From Ottelia alismoides (lineage: Eukaryota; Streptophyta; Magnoliopsida; Alismatales; Hydrocharitaceae), in contig JAZKJV010009336.1 in NCBI GenBank assembly GCA_037367405.1, positions 496,001 through 560,000 of the forward strand: 64,000 nt of DNA. The letters are read 5' to 3'. This document shows positions 49,502 to 63,100 of this stretch, in pieces. Below the pieces are notes generated by a model, which saw nothing but the letters and a program-made list of their open reading frames with translations, did no database searches and was not told the DNA's origin. The translations under genes were made by a program, and so were the position numbers. Positions within the stretch are counted from its first letter, which is position 1, and each line of letters starts with the position of its first letter.

Positions 49502-50619
49502 AAACTTACCGAAAACGTACAGCATGTAAACTGATAAGGTCGATGTGTTACCTAAAATTACTAATATTTACAAAAATAGGGACTACAATACAAAACAATG
49601 CAAAGGAATACAAAATAAATCCTGACATACGTGCAAATATTGTCAATTGATTTACATTTTCTACCATTATCATGAGAAAAATCTTGACAATTTACTATAT
49701 GTTTGTTTTATAACACAATATAATGAAACACAACAAATGTATTAAAGGTTGGGAATATAAGTCAATCTCGATAAGAGCATACGTATTTGCAACTTTTATT
49801 GTCGGTCTGTTTACATTAAATTACTAAGATCTACAAATAAATAACACACAATACAATACAATGCAAAAGAATACAAAAGAAATCAATGCCTTTATGAAAT
49901 TGTTGCCAGTTATATTGTAATTTTAATCAATTATATGAATTATAACTCTGCCAATTACTATATTACAAAGCATAACACAATATCTGCATACCAAAATTTT
50001 ACCTTTTTCTACCAGTATCAAAGGGAAAATTTTCTATAACAAAACTTTACACTATAAATCAAACTTACAGTAAACGTACGGCCTGTAAACTGATAAGGTC
50101 AATGTGTTACTTAAAATTACTAATATTTACAAAAATAGGGACTAAAATACAAAACAATGCAAAGGAATACAAAATAAATCGTTACATACGTGCAAATATT
50201 GTCAATTGATTTACATTTTCTATCAGAATCATGAGAAATATCTTGATAATTTACTGTATGTTTGTTTTATACCACAATATAATGAAAACATAACTAATGT
50301 ATTAAAGGTTGGAAATATAAGTCAATCTCGAAAAGAGCATACGTATTTGGAACTGTTATTGTCGGTCTGTTTACATTAAATTAGTAAGATTTGCAAAAAA
50401 TAACACACAATACAATACAATGCAAAAGAATACAAAAGAAATCAATGCCTTTATGAAATTGTTGCCAGTTGTATTGTAATTTTAATCAATTATATGAAAT
50501 ATAACTCTGCCAATTACTATATGACAAAGCATAACACAATATATGCATAACAAAATTTTACCTTTTTGTACCAGTATCAAAGAGAAATATTTCTATAAAA
50601 AAACTTTACACTATAAATC
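49502..50619. repeat. Two tandem copies of a 559-bp repeat in the left flank of the MULE
   Basis: Units 49,502-50,060 and 50,061-50,619 begin AAACTTACC/AAACTTACA and are alike throughout (for example TACAAAAATAGGGACT in each). A third, diverging copy starts at 50,620. Confidence 0.9.
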
Positions 50620-51330
50620 AAACTTGAGTAAAAGTTTGAATTCGCAAGTGATAAGAGCGGTGTGTTTACTTTAATTTACTCAGATTTAAAAATTAAAACA
50701 TTAAAATACATAAGAGTTCTAAAAAATACAAACTAACACCTAACGAACATGTAAATTATATCACGTATATTACAATTTATAACATTTAAATACAACATTA
50801 ATCAATAAAATACAATATAAACGTAACATAATACAATATCCAATTATTTTTTAATGTTATGTATCTTCAAATAATTTGAGGATGAATTTTACTATATAAA
50901 AAATAACGTACTTGAGAAATAAATGTATTACATTATAAAGTTTCATTATTTATTATACATATTACATTATCTAATAGATTGTAAAACGAGCACTTACCAG
51001 TGGTTCGATTTAATATATAAGAACATTTGATATATAAGAACTTTTGAAATACATTCAATTAGCATGATATAAGACAAATTGATCTTACAAAATTTAACTA
51101 ATAAAATTATTTTTGAATGAATCAATGTATACTATATATTAACAAAGATGTATAATAAGAAAGATATACTAAATTTTATTTTAAAATTGCATTGAAAAAT
51201 TTGAAGAAGGATGAAAGTATTCAAACCTGGAACCGTGAAGAAGCTTCAGACGTTGTCGAAAGAACAATGACGAAAAAAAATTGAAACCTTTCCATTCAAG
51301 AGTTCTATTCTATTAGACTATATATATAAA
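50620..51330. other. AT-rich MULE internal DNA
   Basis: Partial third repeat copy, then unrecognised AT-rich sequence with no frames. Confidence 0.5.
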
Positions 51331-51389
51331 ACGGCAAAGAGGGGAAAGACCTTCACCAACCTCTTTAGATATATAATAGGCGGCAGACA

Positions 51390-54070
51390 TCTTCTTCGCT
51401 GACCTTCAGTCTAAGGTCCAGCTGCTCCATGCCACCCAGGCGGAATTTCTGCCACCCAGGAACTGCGGGAATACACTAAGCTGACACGCCGGAGTTGGCT
51501 GCTGGCACAACTGGGTGGTGCCTTACCGCGCCGCAGGCGCACGCGCGGTAGCGTTCGTGGTGGTGCTTGTGAGAAAAAGAGGTATTTAACCAGTTCTCTT
51601 ATACTAATATCAGGAGCCCAGAGAGAGGAAAGTGGAAGTTGAAGGAGTGAAAGAGGGATGTAGATTGAGAGAAAGATATGTACATCACTTATCAACCGCA
51701 GAAGAATGAATTCCATAGCTTTTTTTGACGCATTTCGAAATCGAGAAATCTCGACCGGAGCTGGTGCTATCTGAGAGCAGTTTGCCGATTTGGATTTGCG
51801 AATTCTTATAGATAATTCATTAGTCGAGTGGAAGGAATTAGGAGACGAAGAATCAACTGGGCCCTTGAGAACTCCTCGGATTCGAGTTTTCAGAGCGTCC
51901 GAGCGGGTTCTTGAGCGTCCGAGCTCTTAACATGAATAGGTAGAGTCCGGCTCACATAGCTGCCCGACTAGAAGAGCCACTCGCTCTGTAGTGTTGTCAC
52001 ACAAGATAAGCACGCCGCCCGCCTGCTGGCCGGGCGAGATAGAATCAGGTTCAGCCGGATCGGATCAGCCAGCACCGGATAAGTGCGGGAAGGTGCCCAT
52101 TCATCAAGAGGAGATTGAGATTCAAGAAGCGCAGCAGGTTAAGAGCACATTCGATTGAGATCTTGGAAGTGGAATCCAGGTATCATTCCTAAATGAAGCC
52201 TGACCACTGTTAACCAAAACCTTTGAGTATGACCGGTCCAGTCGCTATATTTCCCTTGATATTTGGAGCTGTAAATTAGCTGATTTAGATTATGCATCAA
52301 AATGCAAACAATTATAGAATATATACCTGAGTTTGTTAGATGTGACAGCCCTCCACAACATCGTACTACTAACAGAAACATTCTCATCGCAACGCGATAT
52401 ATATTCAATATCAAAGTGAAATATCCGAATATATAAAAAGAAAATCAATATCAAAGAAATTGAGAGGATTTCCAATCTTTCCCCGAGACGGAAGAAAAAA
52501 CCTATTGCCGGATTTGACTGACATCCCTACAGGATGCCTCCGCCGCGGTTGACCAGAGGATGAGAGTAGGGTACGCAAGCGTACGAGCTGGAGGAGCGAG
52601 GGAAAGGGAAAAGAAATTGTATAGAGTCTTTTCTGTCCCGGCGTCTGCCCGGCCTCCAACAAGGAAGGTCCTGTAGGAGGCGGTTTTTTGAAACTCTTGA
52701 ACTGGGTCAATCTTCGGAACTCAGAGCTTCAGGACCAAACAGCAGAGGTAACTAACAAGAGCAGCAGCGGAGGTCAGAGCTGATGAGGTAACTAACTGAA
52801 GAGAGGTACCAAAGCCTGAGGGGACAAAGTCTGAATGAGGGGACTAAGTCTGAATGGCCAAAGAAAGAGGAGATAGAGGAAGACCCGGGAGTTCCCGAGT
52901 CTTCAATCCACTTCATCCCATGCTATCTAGTTGGTCAGGTCACTACTACGGCAAGATCTCCATAACTAGACAACTATCTGATCATCGTCAAGTCAGAAAG
53001 GTGGATTTATATAAATAGTCGACGAAATCTCAGCAGAAACTGACCGCTCGATCCTCGCTCGGGAAGTCAAGGGGGAGGGCGGACGAAGTTTTAAGCGATA
53101 GCAACCGATTCCGCGTCTACTACTGAATTGTTTAAAAGAGCGTTTGGCGTCTGTGAGCTCTATCACTCAGAAGCTCAAAGCGCGCAAAGTTGATAAAAAA
53201 ACAGGACGGAATTCAAGCTCAGCTTGTTTATGATCAAGCACTCAAACGACCCGGGGTTCATCTCCTTCAGCTAGCGATCGATGAGTCAGATTGATGAGCT
53301 GAGGCTATATTGGATCACTCCAGTGCGGCACGAAGCCGCTGATGCCGAGGGGGATACCCCGCCTAAATCCCTGCCCCCCAGAAAGGTCCCCCTTTTCCCC
53401 GTTTTGACTTGCGCGTCATGACGGTTGAGCAACTCAAGCGAACTGGGTTGGCCTCACTTTAGCCCGGAACCAGGACACATCCAAACCTCTTTGGAAAGAA
53501 AAAAGACACTTCTGAGTCCTACAAGTGAGCACCAACTCAGACGGCAGGAAGCAGGAACTTCCCATTCGACATCGACCACTCAGGCTTACCAGAAGCTTTT
53601 TGCAAGAGCCTTTCCCGTAGTCCACCTGAAACTAGATATATAGGCCTATGCGATTCGACCAGAGCAAGGAGCAGAGGCAGTCTAACCATAAGTGCAGACC
53701 AGTTCTCCTCTGTGGAGCTGTTATATGTTGAGTTTGCATCTTCCGGAGTGATGATTTCTATACAACCGACAAGCCAAATTAGATATACTAGTGGAAAGGA
53801 GGGAAGAGCTTTCTTGCTTGGCGGGCACAACACGACTGGCAGTCTTGTCTGAGATGAGAGTGTTGCGATGCCACCCACAGGCATCTGGTGGCGGGCTGGC
53901 AAAAACAGAAATGTTACTCAATTAAAGATCCAACTGATCACCACGTCTTTTTTGTGGTGAAAACATATGCCCGAGGGTGCGGGGAGCACACATAGGTGAG
54001 AGACCATCAATCAGTGGTGAGCAGGAGCGGCTCCTTGAGCGCGCACTTCTTCTCTTTGGGTTTAGGTGTG
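51390..54070. other. GC-richer block resembling plant mitochondrial DNA inside the MULE
   Basis: About 2.7 kb with clearly higher GC than its surroundings, balanced composition, no terminal repeats and no long convincing gene. Sequence texture (for example GCCGCCCGCCTGCTGGCCGG near 52,013, GGGGGATACCCCGCC near 53,350 and CCCCCAGAAAGGTCCCCC near 53,376) is like plant mitochondrial intergenic DNA. A 200-bp AT-rich stretch lies at 52,240-52,450. Open frames (53,425-53,643 plus, 53,537-53,902 minus, 52,411-52,710 minus) overlap one another and match nothing I know. The mitochondrial origin is an inference from composition only. Confidence 0.45.
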
Positions 54071-54222
54071 CGGACAATGCTTTTTTGAGATTTTAGGGTT
54101 ATTTGGGAATAATATGTTTCTATTTTTAGCTAATAAAATTAACTATTAAATATTGATTATACAACTACATAATTAAATTCACTTAAATAACTTAAAGTAA
54201 TAAATAAGAAGGCTTTAACACC

Positions 54223-54374
54223 GTGATTTCTGCCTTCGGTTACAAGGAGACAGAAAACAGAGTTCCCTCCCTCTGCGAAAGGCGATTGCGACTTAGGAAC
54301 CCTAGAGGGTTTATCATCTTCGATCCACGGCGGCAAAGGCACGAAGTCCACGATACTGAGAAGACTACAACCAG
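54223..54374 (+). other. Possible 5' untranslated exon of the Ulp1-like gene
   Basis: A short GC-normal island after AT-rich DNA, containing CTCTGCGAAAGGCG and AACCCTAGAGGG and ending CCAG|GTCAGA, a good splice donor. The AT-rich DNA upstream could be the promoter. The open frame across it is short and lacks known motifs. Confidence 0.35.
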
Positions 54375-54756
54375 GTCAGACATACATCTAAAATGCTATA
54401 TTGTTTAGATTTCTTAGTATTTGGTTTCACAAAAAATAATCGACAACCTAGAACATGAATAAGAACACTGTGGATATTTTTACCATATGTTGCTCTTTTA
54501 ATTGCAAATGATGGATTTTTAAATCATCGTATTATTCATAAATCGTCACATTATTCTTTGAAAAAATAGGACAGTGAAAAACATTTCTGTAAACATTAAA
54601 ACTTAGTTATACTGCTGCATGAAAGCAAAAGATAAAATGTTAACAACAACTTTCATGTCTGATGTAGAAGATTATAATTAAAGATGCATATCTTAAACGT
54701 TGGAAAAATGCATAACTTTATTTTATAATGTGTTAACATATAAAAATTTAGTGAAG

Positions 54757-57700
54757 ATGAGCTGCAGCGAATCGGAGTTCGAAGAAATAAGGAGACCAAG
54801 TAAAATGAATGAAAATTTATCCGGAAATTCTTCTGATGAGGACAAACTGAATGAAGCAACTGCATCAAACCGCTCAATTTCATAGGTGATGAAAGGTACA
54901 TGAATATAATTTAAAACTTAGTCATTACATGTCTTCTAAAAATATAATGGATTTGTTATTTGTGAATTACAGTGAAGGGTAAAGGACAAAGTAAAATACC
55001 TGACATAGAAGATGAGGCTATTGAGGAGTGCATGACTGAGAACTATGGCATTAAGATACAAATATCTATCCCTTTACAGAATTTTGGAAATTCTTATTGT
55101 TTGATCTGATTTGGGTATTTAATATAAATTTACTAAAAGAATATGTTTACTTCTTTAAAGGTAAGGGCTACATCCAGCACAGATGCTTTGTAGAGCATTT
55201 TGTTCAATTCATAGATGCACATAGACCAACAACGAAACAACAATGTCTGATTAATAAGACAGCATTTTCGAAATTAATAAACATTGGAAAGGTTGATATC
55301 CAAAGGAGGATTTTGCAATGGATTGTGGAACAATATCAAGGGGACGACAATTTAAATTTGGAAACATGGTTCTAAACTTCACCGATGAAGACATAGGAGC
55401 AATATTAGGAATTCCAAGCACAGGCTTTGCAGTGACTGTGAAAGGCAGACACCTACAATGGAAGAGCTATATTTCAGAAGAGATATTTGATTCTGGAATG
55501 ATTTTCAATAGGAAGAAATCAGTCAGTATTTTGATAGATTTCTATGAGAGAGATGATGATGACTCGGTGGCTGTTTACGTGACTTGCTTGATATTGTTCA
55601 TGTTTTCCACGTTCTTGTTCCCAGATTGTGTATACTCTTTCCCCCAAAGATTTACTCCATTACGTTGAATCTTTGGAAGATACCCGATTTTTTAACTGGT
55701 CAGATGCGGTAGCAAAAATGATTTTGTTTAACATGGAAGATGTATTTCATAGAAGACATCAAAGGAGGCAAGGATCGTCAAGAACAACACTTGGATATCT
55801 TACGGGATGTGTAGCATGCCTATACGTAAGAAAACATGTTATTGTTTAATTATTTATATAAATTGTAACTAATTAGAGTTTTTTTAAATTTATACCAGGT
55901 TTGGATGTTGGAATACTGTTGCAAAGATCTTGTAGTCAACAGAGATCTACGTCCAAGGATAAGGAAATGGGCAGGCTCAATAAAAGGTTTATCAAAGAGA
56001 ATCACTTCACTCACCAATGAACAGGTATGCAATAGTATATACCTATATATAATACTATATATTACATATTATTTTTAATAGTAGTAATTGCAAGATGACA
56101 TTCTTTTTTTATAAACTACAAATATATCAGATTGTAGGAGGATTACATCTACAAAAAATGAGATATTTAAAATCGGAGCAGATGAATATGTTTTCCCGTA
56201 TGAAAGATTCATTCTATACGGGTTCTCAGTGAGAAGGCCACAGATAAACCTCCAAGCACGAATTAAAGTGCCTGAAGATGGACCTGCAAGGAGAGGGAGA
56301 TACAAGAGGACAGAATTTCAAATTGTAAAAAGTCAAAATCCAGAAACTAACATTCGTGCTGGAAAAGGGACTGACAAGCAATGCATATGTGATGAATTTT
56401 CAAAAGAAATCGACAGGTTGCAGAAACTACTAGAAGAGCTGAATGATATACAACAAGATAAGGATGCGAGAATTACATCTTATGAAATTCAGATAAGAAG
56501 GTTGGAAGTGGAGAATGAGGACCTGAGAGGCAAACTGGAAAAAGCAAAACCAGCTGAAGTGGAGAAAGAAATCAATGAGGATGTGATAATGGAAGGAGAG
56601 AAGAATCTGACAGATGTTGATGATCACAAAAATACACATGTGGAGGAAAATATTTCCGAAATTGTCGCCAAGTTGGATACAGAAAAAGAAGGAGAAATTA
56701 AATTGTCCAAAAAAGATTCTATTCCATATTTTGATCTTGGAATTTGGGAGCATGAGTCTGTTGTCACAGATAAAAATAAGATCACACCAAGGAAGAAAAG
56801 AAAGGAGAGATCAGAAGTGCATCCTGGCTCATTGACAAAACGAGTTAAAGAGAGGAATGCAACAAAAAGAGATGCAAGGGAAACAAGAGAAACTATTACC
56901 AGTGAAATAGACCACGAGGTGTGTATTTGAAATTGATTTTTAATCATACAATGATTTATACTTGTTCTTTAGAATAGATATGACATAATTACAGAGTTAA
57001 TGATTATTTATTGAAATTTGATATACAAATACAAATTACAGTATCTCTGTGATCCTGCGACTGACTTTATCGGATATGATTACATAAACGAGGATCAAAG
57101 GAGATTGATTCAAGACTTTCTAAGAGACCCGGCAGACAAGTAAGTTATGATTTAAGATAAATTCTTATGTTTTATAGAAATATGTAATTACAGTTTAATG
57201 TTATCTTGATCAAAACTGCAGGTTAAACGCCACATACTTCACACCTCTTGGAATTTTTTGCAAGGGAAAAGAGATACATCATTTTTTATATGAAAAAATG
57301 ATAGAAGATAGCATAATCACATGATTTTAATTCAGATTTTTATATACACCATGAAATACCCTGATGATTTATTTACTTGGAATACAGATTTTGGAAATGT
57401 TCATGGATGTTCTGTGACATAGATATTGTACCAGTAACACGATCCCATTCCTATTCACGTCTATTTACAAAATGGTTAGTCACTACAATTACATATAATT
57501 CTCCGTATATATCATAATACTTACATCTTCTAAATGCAGTAATATTTCATAAATACGGTTGATAGAGCTACAGAAGGAGAGATCAATCATCTGGACATCC
57601 TTTATGAAATGGAAGATGAAAGGCTGATGGGATTGACTAAGGTTTTCACAGTGATCCATACCAAGAATCACTGGCATCTTTTGGTGACAGACTTCACAGC

Positions 57701-58101
57701 GAGGAAATTTTATGCATACAACTCGATGAGAGGGTCAAAATTTCACAAAAAATGCTCAAAATGGGTATGTGTATTTACAATATGTTTTTATTGAAAACAT
57801 CTTATGGTTATAATAAAATTTAACAAGATATATTTTATTTTAGCGTGGTTGGATGTGCAAATGCTTCGGCATGAATTTGGTGGACGAAACCATGAATGAC
57901 TGGGAGATAATATATGTGGTTGACAGCTCGCAACAACCTCCTCACAGTTTGGATTGCGGTGTTTACGTGATGAAGACAATGGAGTACTTGTGTGAAGGGA
58001 GGGCTTTGGACTTCAGCTATGAAGACATTCCAAGATTCAGGGCAAAAATAACATGTACTCTTTTGACATGTGGACACCTGGATAATGAAGCTGGAAATTA
58101 A
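54757..58101 (+). CDS. Ulp1-like (C48) cysteine protease gene of the MULE, multi-exon, with frame breaks
   Basis: Likely exons: 54,757-54,885, 54,973-~55,095, 55,161-55,825, 55,899-56,024, 56,138-56,918, 57,042-57,139, 57,222-~57,318, 57,388-57,474, 57,540-57,764 and 57,844-58,101. The front part is acidic. 55,161-56,230 encodes a helical domain with D-E-D-I-G-A-I-L-G-I-P-S-T-G and F-N-W-S-D-A-V-A, as in plant transposon-linked Ulp1 proteins. 56,400-56,600 is a coiled coil (leucine/glutamate heptads), followed by a lysine-rich nuclear-signal-like stretch (P-R-K-K-R-K-E-R). The protease end has N-H-W-H-L-L-V (catalytic His), A-Y-N-S-M (Asn where Asp is usual), Q-Q-P (oxyanion Gln) and L-D-C-G-V-Y-V (catalytic Cys), ending in TAA. 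Ulp1 proteases cut SUMO; here the role in transposition is unknown. Frame problems: near 54,883, 55,365, 55,640, 56,153, 57,320 and 57,540. Confidence 0.75.
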
Positions 58102-58109
58102 ATGATATA

Positions 58110-60125
58110 GGATAGTGCATGTTGTTTTCATGACAACACAAAAAACATTTCATAGATGCTGAACAGTGTTGACATTTGTTTTTTGAAATAATATTTATTA
58201 GTTTGTATTTAGAAGTATTTCCTGAAACGATGACTTGTGTTGGTTTGTTTATGTTATTTACCTTACATAATTCAGCCATATTACGTTTTTTATTAAGTCT
58301 ATTTTGTATGAATTATATTGTGTGATGTTCTTATAATTCTAATATGCAGATAACTATAAATTCATATGTAAAATCATCATAATTTAAATGTGTAAAATGT
58401 TGCTGCATAATATATTTCAAAATATATAAAAGATGGCAGTAAGTGAGAAGGTAGCGTTAACAATCTGAAGAAAATGTGATAAATAAATCAATCGCCATAT
58501 ATGTTAACATTACATTACAATAAGTATATTGGTTCATATATTATTTATTCATATTTTACATTATAATGCTTTAATTTACTATGTTGGCCTTACATTTACA
58601 ACTGTTAAAATAAAATGATATGATATGTCTTAATATATGTCACCATATTTTACAATATCTGCATAATGAATGCAATACTGAAATTGATTGCTTTACAGAT
58701 CACTGTAATACATTAATATTTCATATTTTTCTATTATATCTAAACCTTTTCCTTTATCATAAAAGTAAGATAATATTCATCTAATCATTTAATAGTACGT
58801 TTGATTGTCTCTCTTGTATTAACATTATACAAAGATCATTATATATTACATGTATTTGAGTACATTCTCCGATATAAGGATGAAATTCTGAATACGAATC
58901 TAATGTGATATATGGGTCTAATATGTAAAATTATCATAATTAAAATGTGGTAAATGTTAGTACATAATATATTGTTGAAAATATAAAAAATAACAGTAAG
59001 TGAGCAGATAGCATTAACAATTTGAAGATAATCTGAAACATAAATCAGTCGTCATATATATTAACACTACATTACAACAAGTATTTTGGTTCCTAATTTA
59101 CTGTATCCATATTCTACATTACATTGCTTTATTTTACGATATTAGTCTTGCATTTGAAAATGTTATATTACAAAGAAATGATATATATTACTATACGTCA
59201 TTATATTTTACAATATCTGCATAATGAATACAATACTGAAATTGTTACTTTTACAAGTAACTGTAATACATTAATATTTCGTATTTTTCATTAACCCTTT
59301 TACTTTATCGTAATAAGTAGTATAATGTTCATCTAAGCATTTAATAGTACGTTTGATTGTCTCTCTTGTATTAAGATTATATAAAGATCATTATATATTA
59401 CATGAACTTGAGTACATTCTACGACATAAGGATGAAATTCTGAATATGAATCTAATGTGATATATGAGTATGGTATGAAAATGATTCTTAATCATTACCA
59501 ACAATGAACTCCCTGAATGCTATTTAATTAGTTAATCTTTTTTGTCAGGAATGACATTGTGTCGTTTGACGACCGCAAGACTTTTTGTCAAATAATAATA
59601 ATCATCCATACACAATATGAGACATATAATGTCTGACTAGTACGTTGATCGATATTAGATTCAAATGTTTACACAAATAAAAGAAAAACAATAACAATAA
59701 ATAAATACTGACTATCTATCGTTTGAGTAACATCAGAGCATACAATAAATATAAATCGAACAACACCCTGTTTTAAGAAAAATTCCATATAAAAATTGTC
59801 TTAAAACATCAAACTATATTTTTTAATGGCTGCAACTATGTACTCTTCCATCTTGATCAATGACATCCTGCAAAGAAAAAGAACACTACATCACTAAACT
59901 TGATTAAATATAATTAATTGAAAGAAAATACCATTCTAATGTATAACTTACCAGTCTATTTATAAAGAATTGGGTATGTTATATCTGAAACATGTTCTCC
60001 TAAATAAACTCTGTAATAACAAAATTAGATAGTTAAATAGAGAAAAATAAAATTATAAACGAAATAAAATGTTAAAAAATATATACCATCCTCACATTTA
60101 AGAAATTTTCATGATCATTGTTATT
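58110..60125. other. Region between the convergent MULE genes
   Basis: AT-rich spacer holding the 557-bp tandem repeats and presumably both 3' ends. No further gene seen. Confidence 0.6.
58364..59472. repeat. Two tandem copies of a ~557-bp repeat between the MULE genes
   Basis: Units 58,364-58,920 and 58,921-59,472 share TACAATATCTGCATAATGAA, TTAATAGTACGTTTGATTG and GATGAAATTCTGAATA in the same order. Their length is very close to the 559-bp unit in the left flank, but I see no convincing sequence match between the two. Confidence 0.9.
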
Positions 60126-60167
60126 ATGACTGTCCTGAATCATCACTAAAGTAAAAATTATCAGTTT

Positions 60168-63100
60168 TTAATAACAATTAAAAACAAGTAAACAAAATAT
60201 AGTGTTTAACACTGCATACCAGTCTGAAGTTGATTGAATCTTGTTTGAAGGGCAATTCCTAAAATCATGACCAACATTGTACTTCATGCAAGCTTTGCAC
60301 TGTCTGCCTCTATTTCTTTTTAATTCTTGTTTAGATATTCGACGACTGCCTGAACCTTTTGGTCTTCCTCCCCTTCCACTACCTTTTGTTTTTGCAGTAA
60401 GCGGAACAAGTACATGATTATTATTATCATGAGTTTCCAAATGAGACTGATCATGTGATACATTTGATAATCTTTTTTTTGCATTTAAACTTTGAACTTC
60501 TTCGAGCAATTTCACAAGCTTTGCTTTGACGAGAAAAAAATTTCATCATATTCTACGCTACTTTCAGTCACAATCTGAGAACATATATTATTTAACTGTC
60601 CAGACCTTTCATGTTGGGGATTTTGGTTGTAGATTGGATAATTATCAGACCTCTTAATATTCCTGGTCCATCTGGGCAGAATAAAAGAACTTGAAAGAAA
60701 TGAATCTCCTCTAAACTTGATGACAGCAAGTAAGTGCATGCATGGTATTCCTTGAAATTTCATTTTTTTGCATTCACAAGATAGATAATCAGACCGATGC
60801 ATTTCGGTAACTAGTCTATCTCTAACAGGCTTATCAATTGAAGAAACATTGTAACATGACAACCCATCTTTAATTTCAGAAATACGAACATTTAACATCA
60901 TTAACTCCTTCAACTCTTTCTGAAACTTGTAGAAAATCCTTTTCGAATAAACATCAACCATTTGTTCTTCCAAAGTCCATTTGGTTCTTAAATTAGGCCT
61001 TCTAGTCTTTGAATCATGGTCCATGTCACTCTCACGTTCTCTTAACCTTTGGATGGCTGTCTGGAATCTGGAAACAAACTCTAAAAGAGTGTTCTGTTTA
61101 GTAATAGAATTTTGTAAAAATGAGTTCATACTTTCACTCCTTTGGGTGCTATGCATCCCAGCAAAGAATGTGTCATTTGTATATACATCTATCCATTTGT
61201 GTCTTATCTCATACTTCTCTGCTAGCCATTTATTCTCAAGCAATCCAAACTCAAATATGGATGCTGACCAGCCAACTTCAAATTGATCAATAGAATCACT
61301 CCACCAAATAAGTCTGCTGAATGTTTTAAGAGCCTTGACAATTTCCTTCATTCTTCCCAATTTAAGTTTCAGCTTTGTCATAATGTGCCATGTACAAAAC
61401 TAGTGAACAGTGTTAGGAAATGAAAGACAGATTGCAGCACATATTGTTGGATCTTCATCAGTAATTATAGAAATGGGGTGTTTTCTACCAGCTTCAAGAA
61501 ATTGATTAAATAACCAAGTAAAACTTTCTGTTGTTTCTCTGTTAATAAATGCATTCCTAAAAAAATTGTGCAACCATGGTGGTTAACTCTACAGAAAGAG
61601 GCAAATATTAATTTGTATTCATTGGTTCTATATGTCGTATCAAAGGAAATTGTATCATCAAAAACCTTGTAATCTTCAATGGATACGTTGTCTGCCCATA
61701 ATAAATGGGTGCGCCTATTATCCTCATCGGTTCGATACGAGTAAAAAAATTCAGGCGTCATCTTTTTGCAATTATCAAAGAGATCTAACACAAGTTTTGC
61801 ATCCAAACCATCGCGACGTCTTCTCTCATCCCTATTAAGGTTGTATATATCACGTACAATGCCACCAACTTTGTTGTTTGTAATGAAGCCATTATCTAAG
61901 AATGCAGATTGTTTTGAGGCAGGAATATTAACATCAGTCATGGACTTGATAAGCATTTTAACAGCTTTAGAAAACCATCTATTGGCATGAAGATATAACC
62001 GTTTGCTGAGGGATACAAGGTTATGATTGTGCTCCTCATTGAAAGAAAACACTATCCAATCATGATCATCAAACCTATATTTAACAGACATCATGGCCTT
62101 ATAACCAGTTCGAACAACACCAACAGCTCTCTCCGATCTTTCAAACATACTTTCATCGCTGCAATCACTGTCAACTGAGTAAGCATCTCTTGATGATGAA
62201 GAAGCTCTTGATTTTCCTTCTTTCCAACATACAAAACTCTTAAACACAAGTGTCTTATTTTTAGTTAATCTATCAACTCTATGTCTTGTGCTACTTTTGC
62301 GTATATTGAAGCCCTCTTTTGTAGCATAAGCTTCATAAAAATTATATGCGTGTTCAACAGAACCAAAAACCACACCAACAGTGGGTATATGCTGATAATT
62401 ATGACTATTTGCGGTAGGGGAACTCGGATCAACTGCACTATTTTAAATATAATCGAACAACATATTAAAATCCAATAAAGTTTTTTTTCGAATATATCGA
62501 TCAAGATTCATAAACAATATCATTATTAATATAAAATCTAAAACATTTATATAAAAGTTTAACCAGATAAGTGATGTTAGAGCGATTTAATTTTACCTGA
62601 ACAGGATGCATCAGTTTCTACGCACTCTGAAGATATATTGTTTGCACCAGAATCCTAATATAAAAATTACAGAGACATAAATTTAAGAAAAAATAATTAC
62701 TAATAAAACATTATTTGGTATCTCATTACCTCAAAATTTGGAAAACGTTCTTCTGAAATATCTTTGGAATAAAGTGCTCCAGAAAATTGTCTTAGGAAAA
62801 AAAATAAGAACGTGAAATTCTGGATAATGTATATGTTGTCAATTTATTATACAATATATTTATATAAATTAAACTATTTAAAAATATTGTAATATAAGGA
62901 TTATAAATAAAGTGAAATTAACTACTGTGTTCAATGTATATGAACTGTAAATTGCAGCATTATATGCTACTAATACTTATTATCGTAAAATAAATAATAT
63001 TGAGGTAAAATAATGCAAAATATCGTATATTCAAAGACAAAAATTGTATTATACTATTAACATACTATTCAATATAGAATTAGTATTCAATAGCAAGAAA

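Noticed and set aside
49502..50619. CRISPR-like or satellite array
   Set aside because: Only two long copies with no spacers; it is a tandem duplication inside a transposon in a plant genome.
53425..53902. Coding genes in the mitochondrial-like block
   Set aside because: Frames overlap on both strands and carry no known mitochondrial protein motif.
60981..61286. A 101-residue plus-strand frame opposite the transposase
   Set aside because: It is the complement of the well-supported transposase frame.
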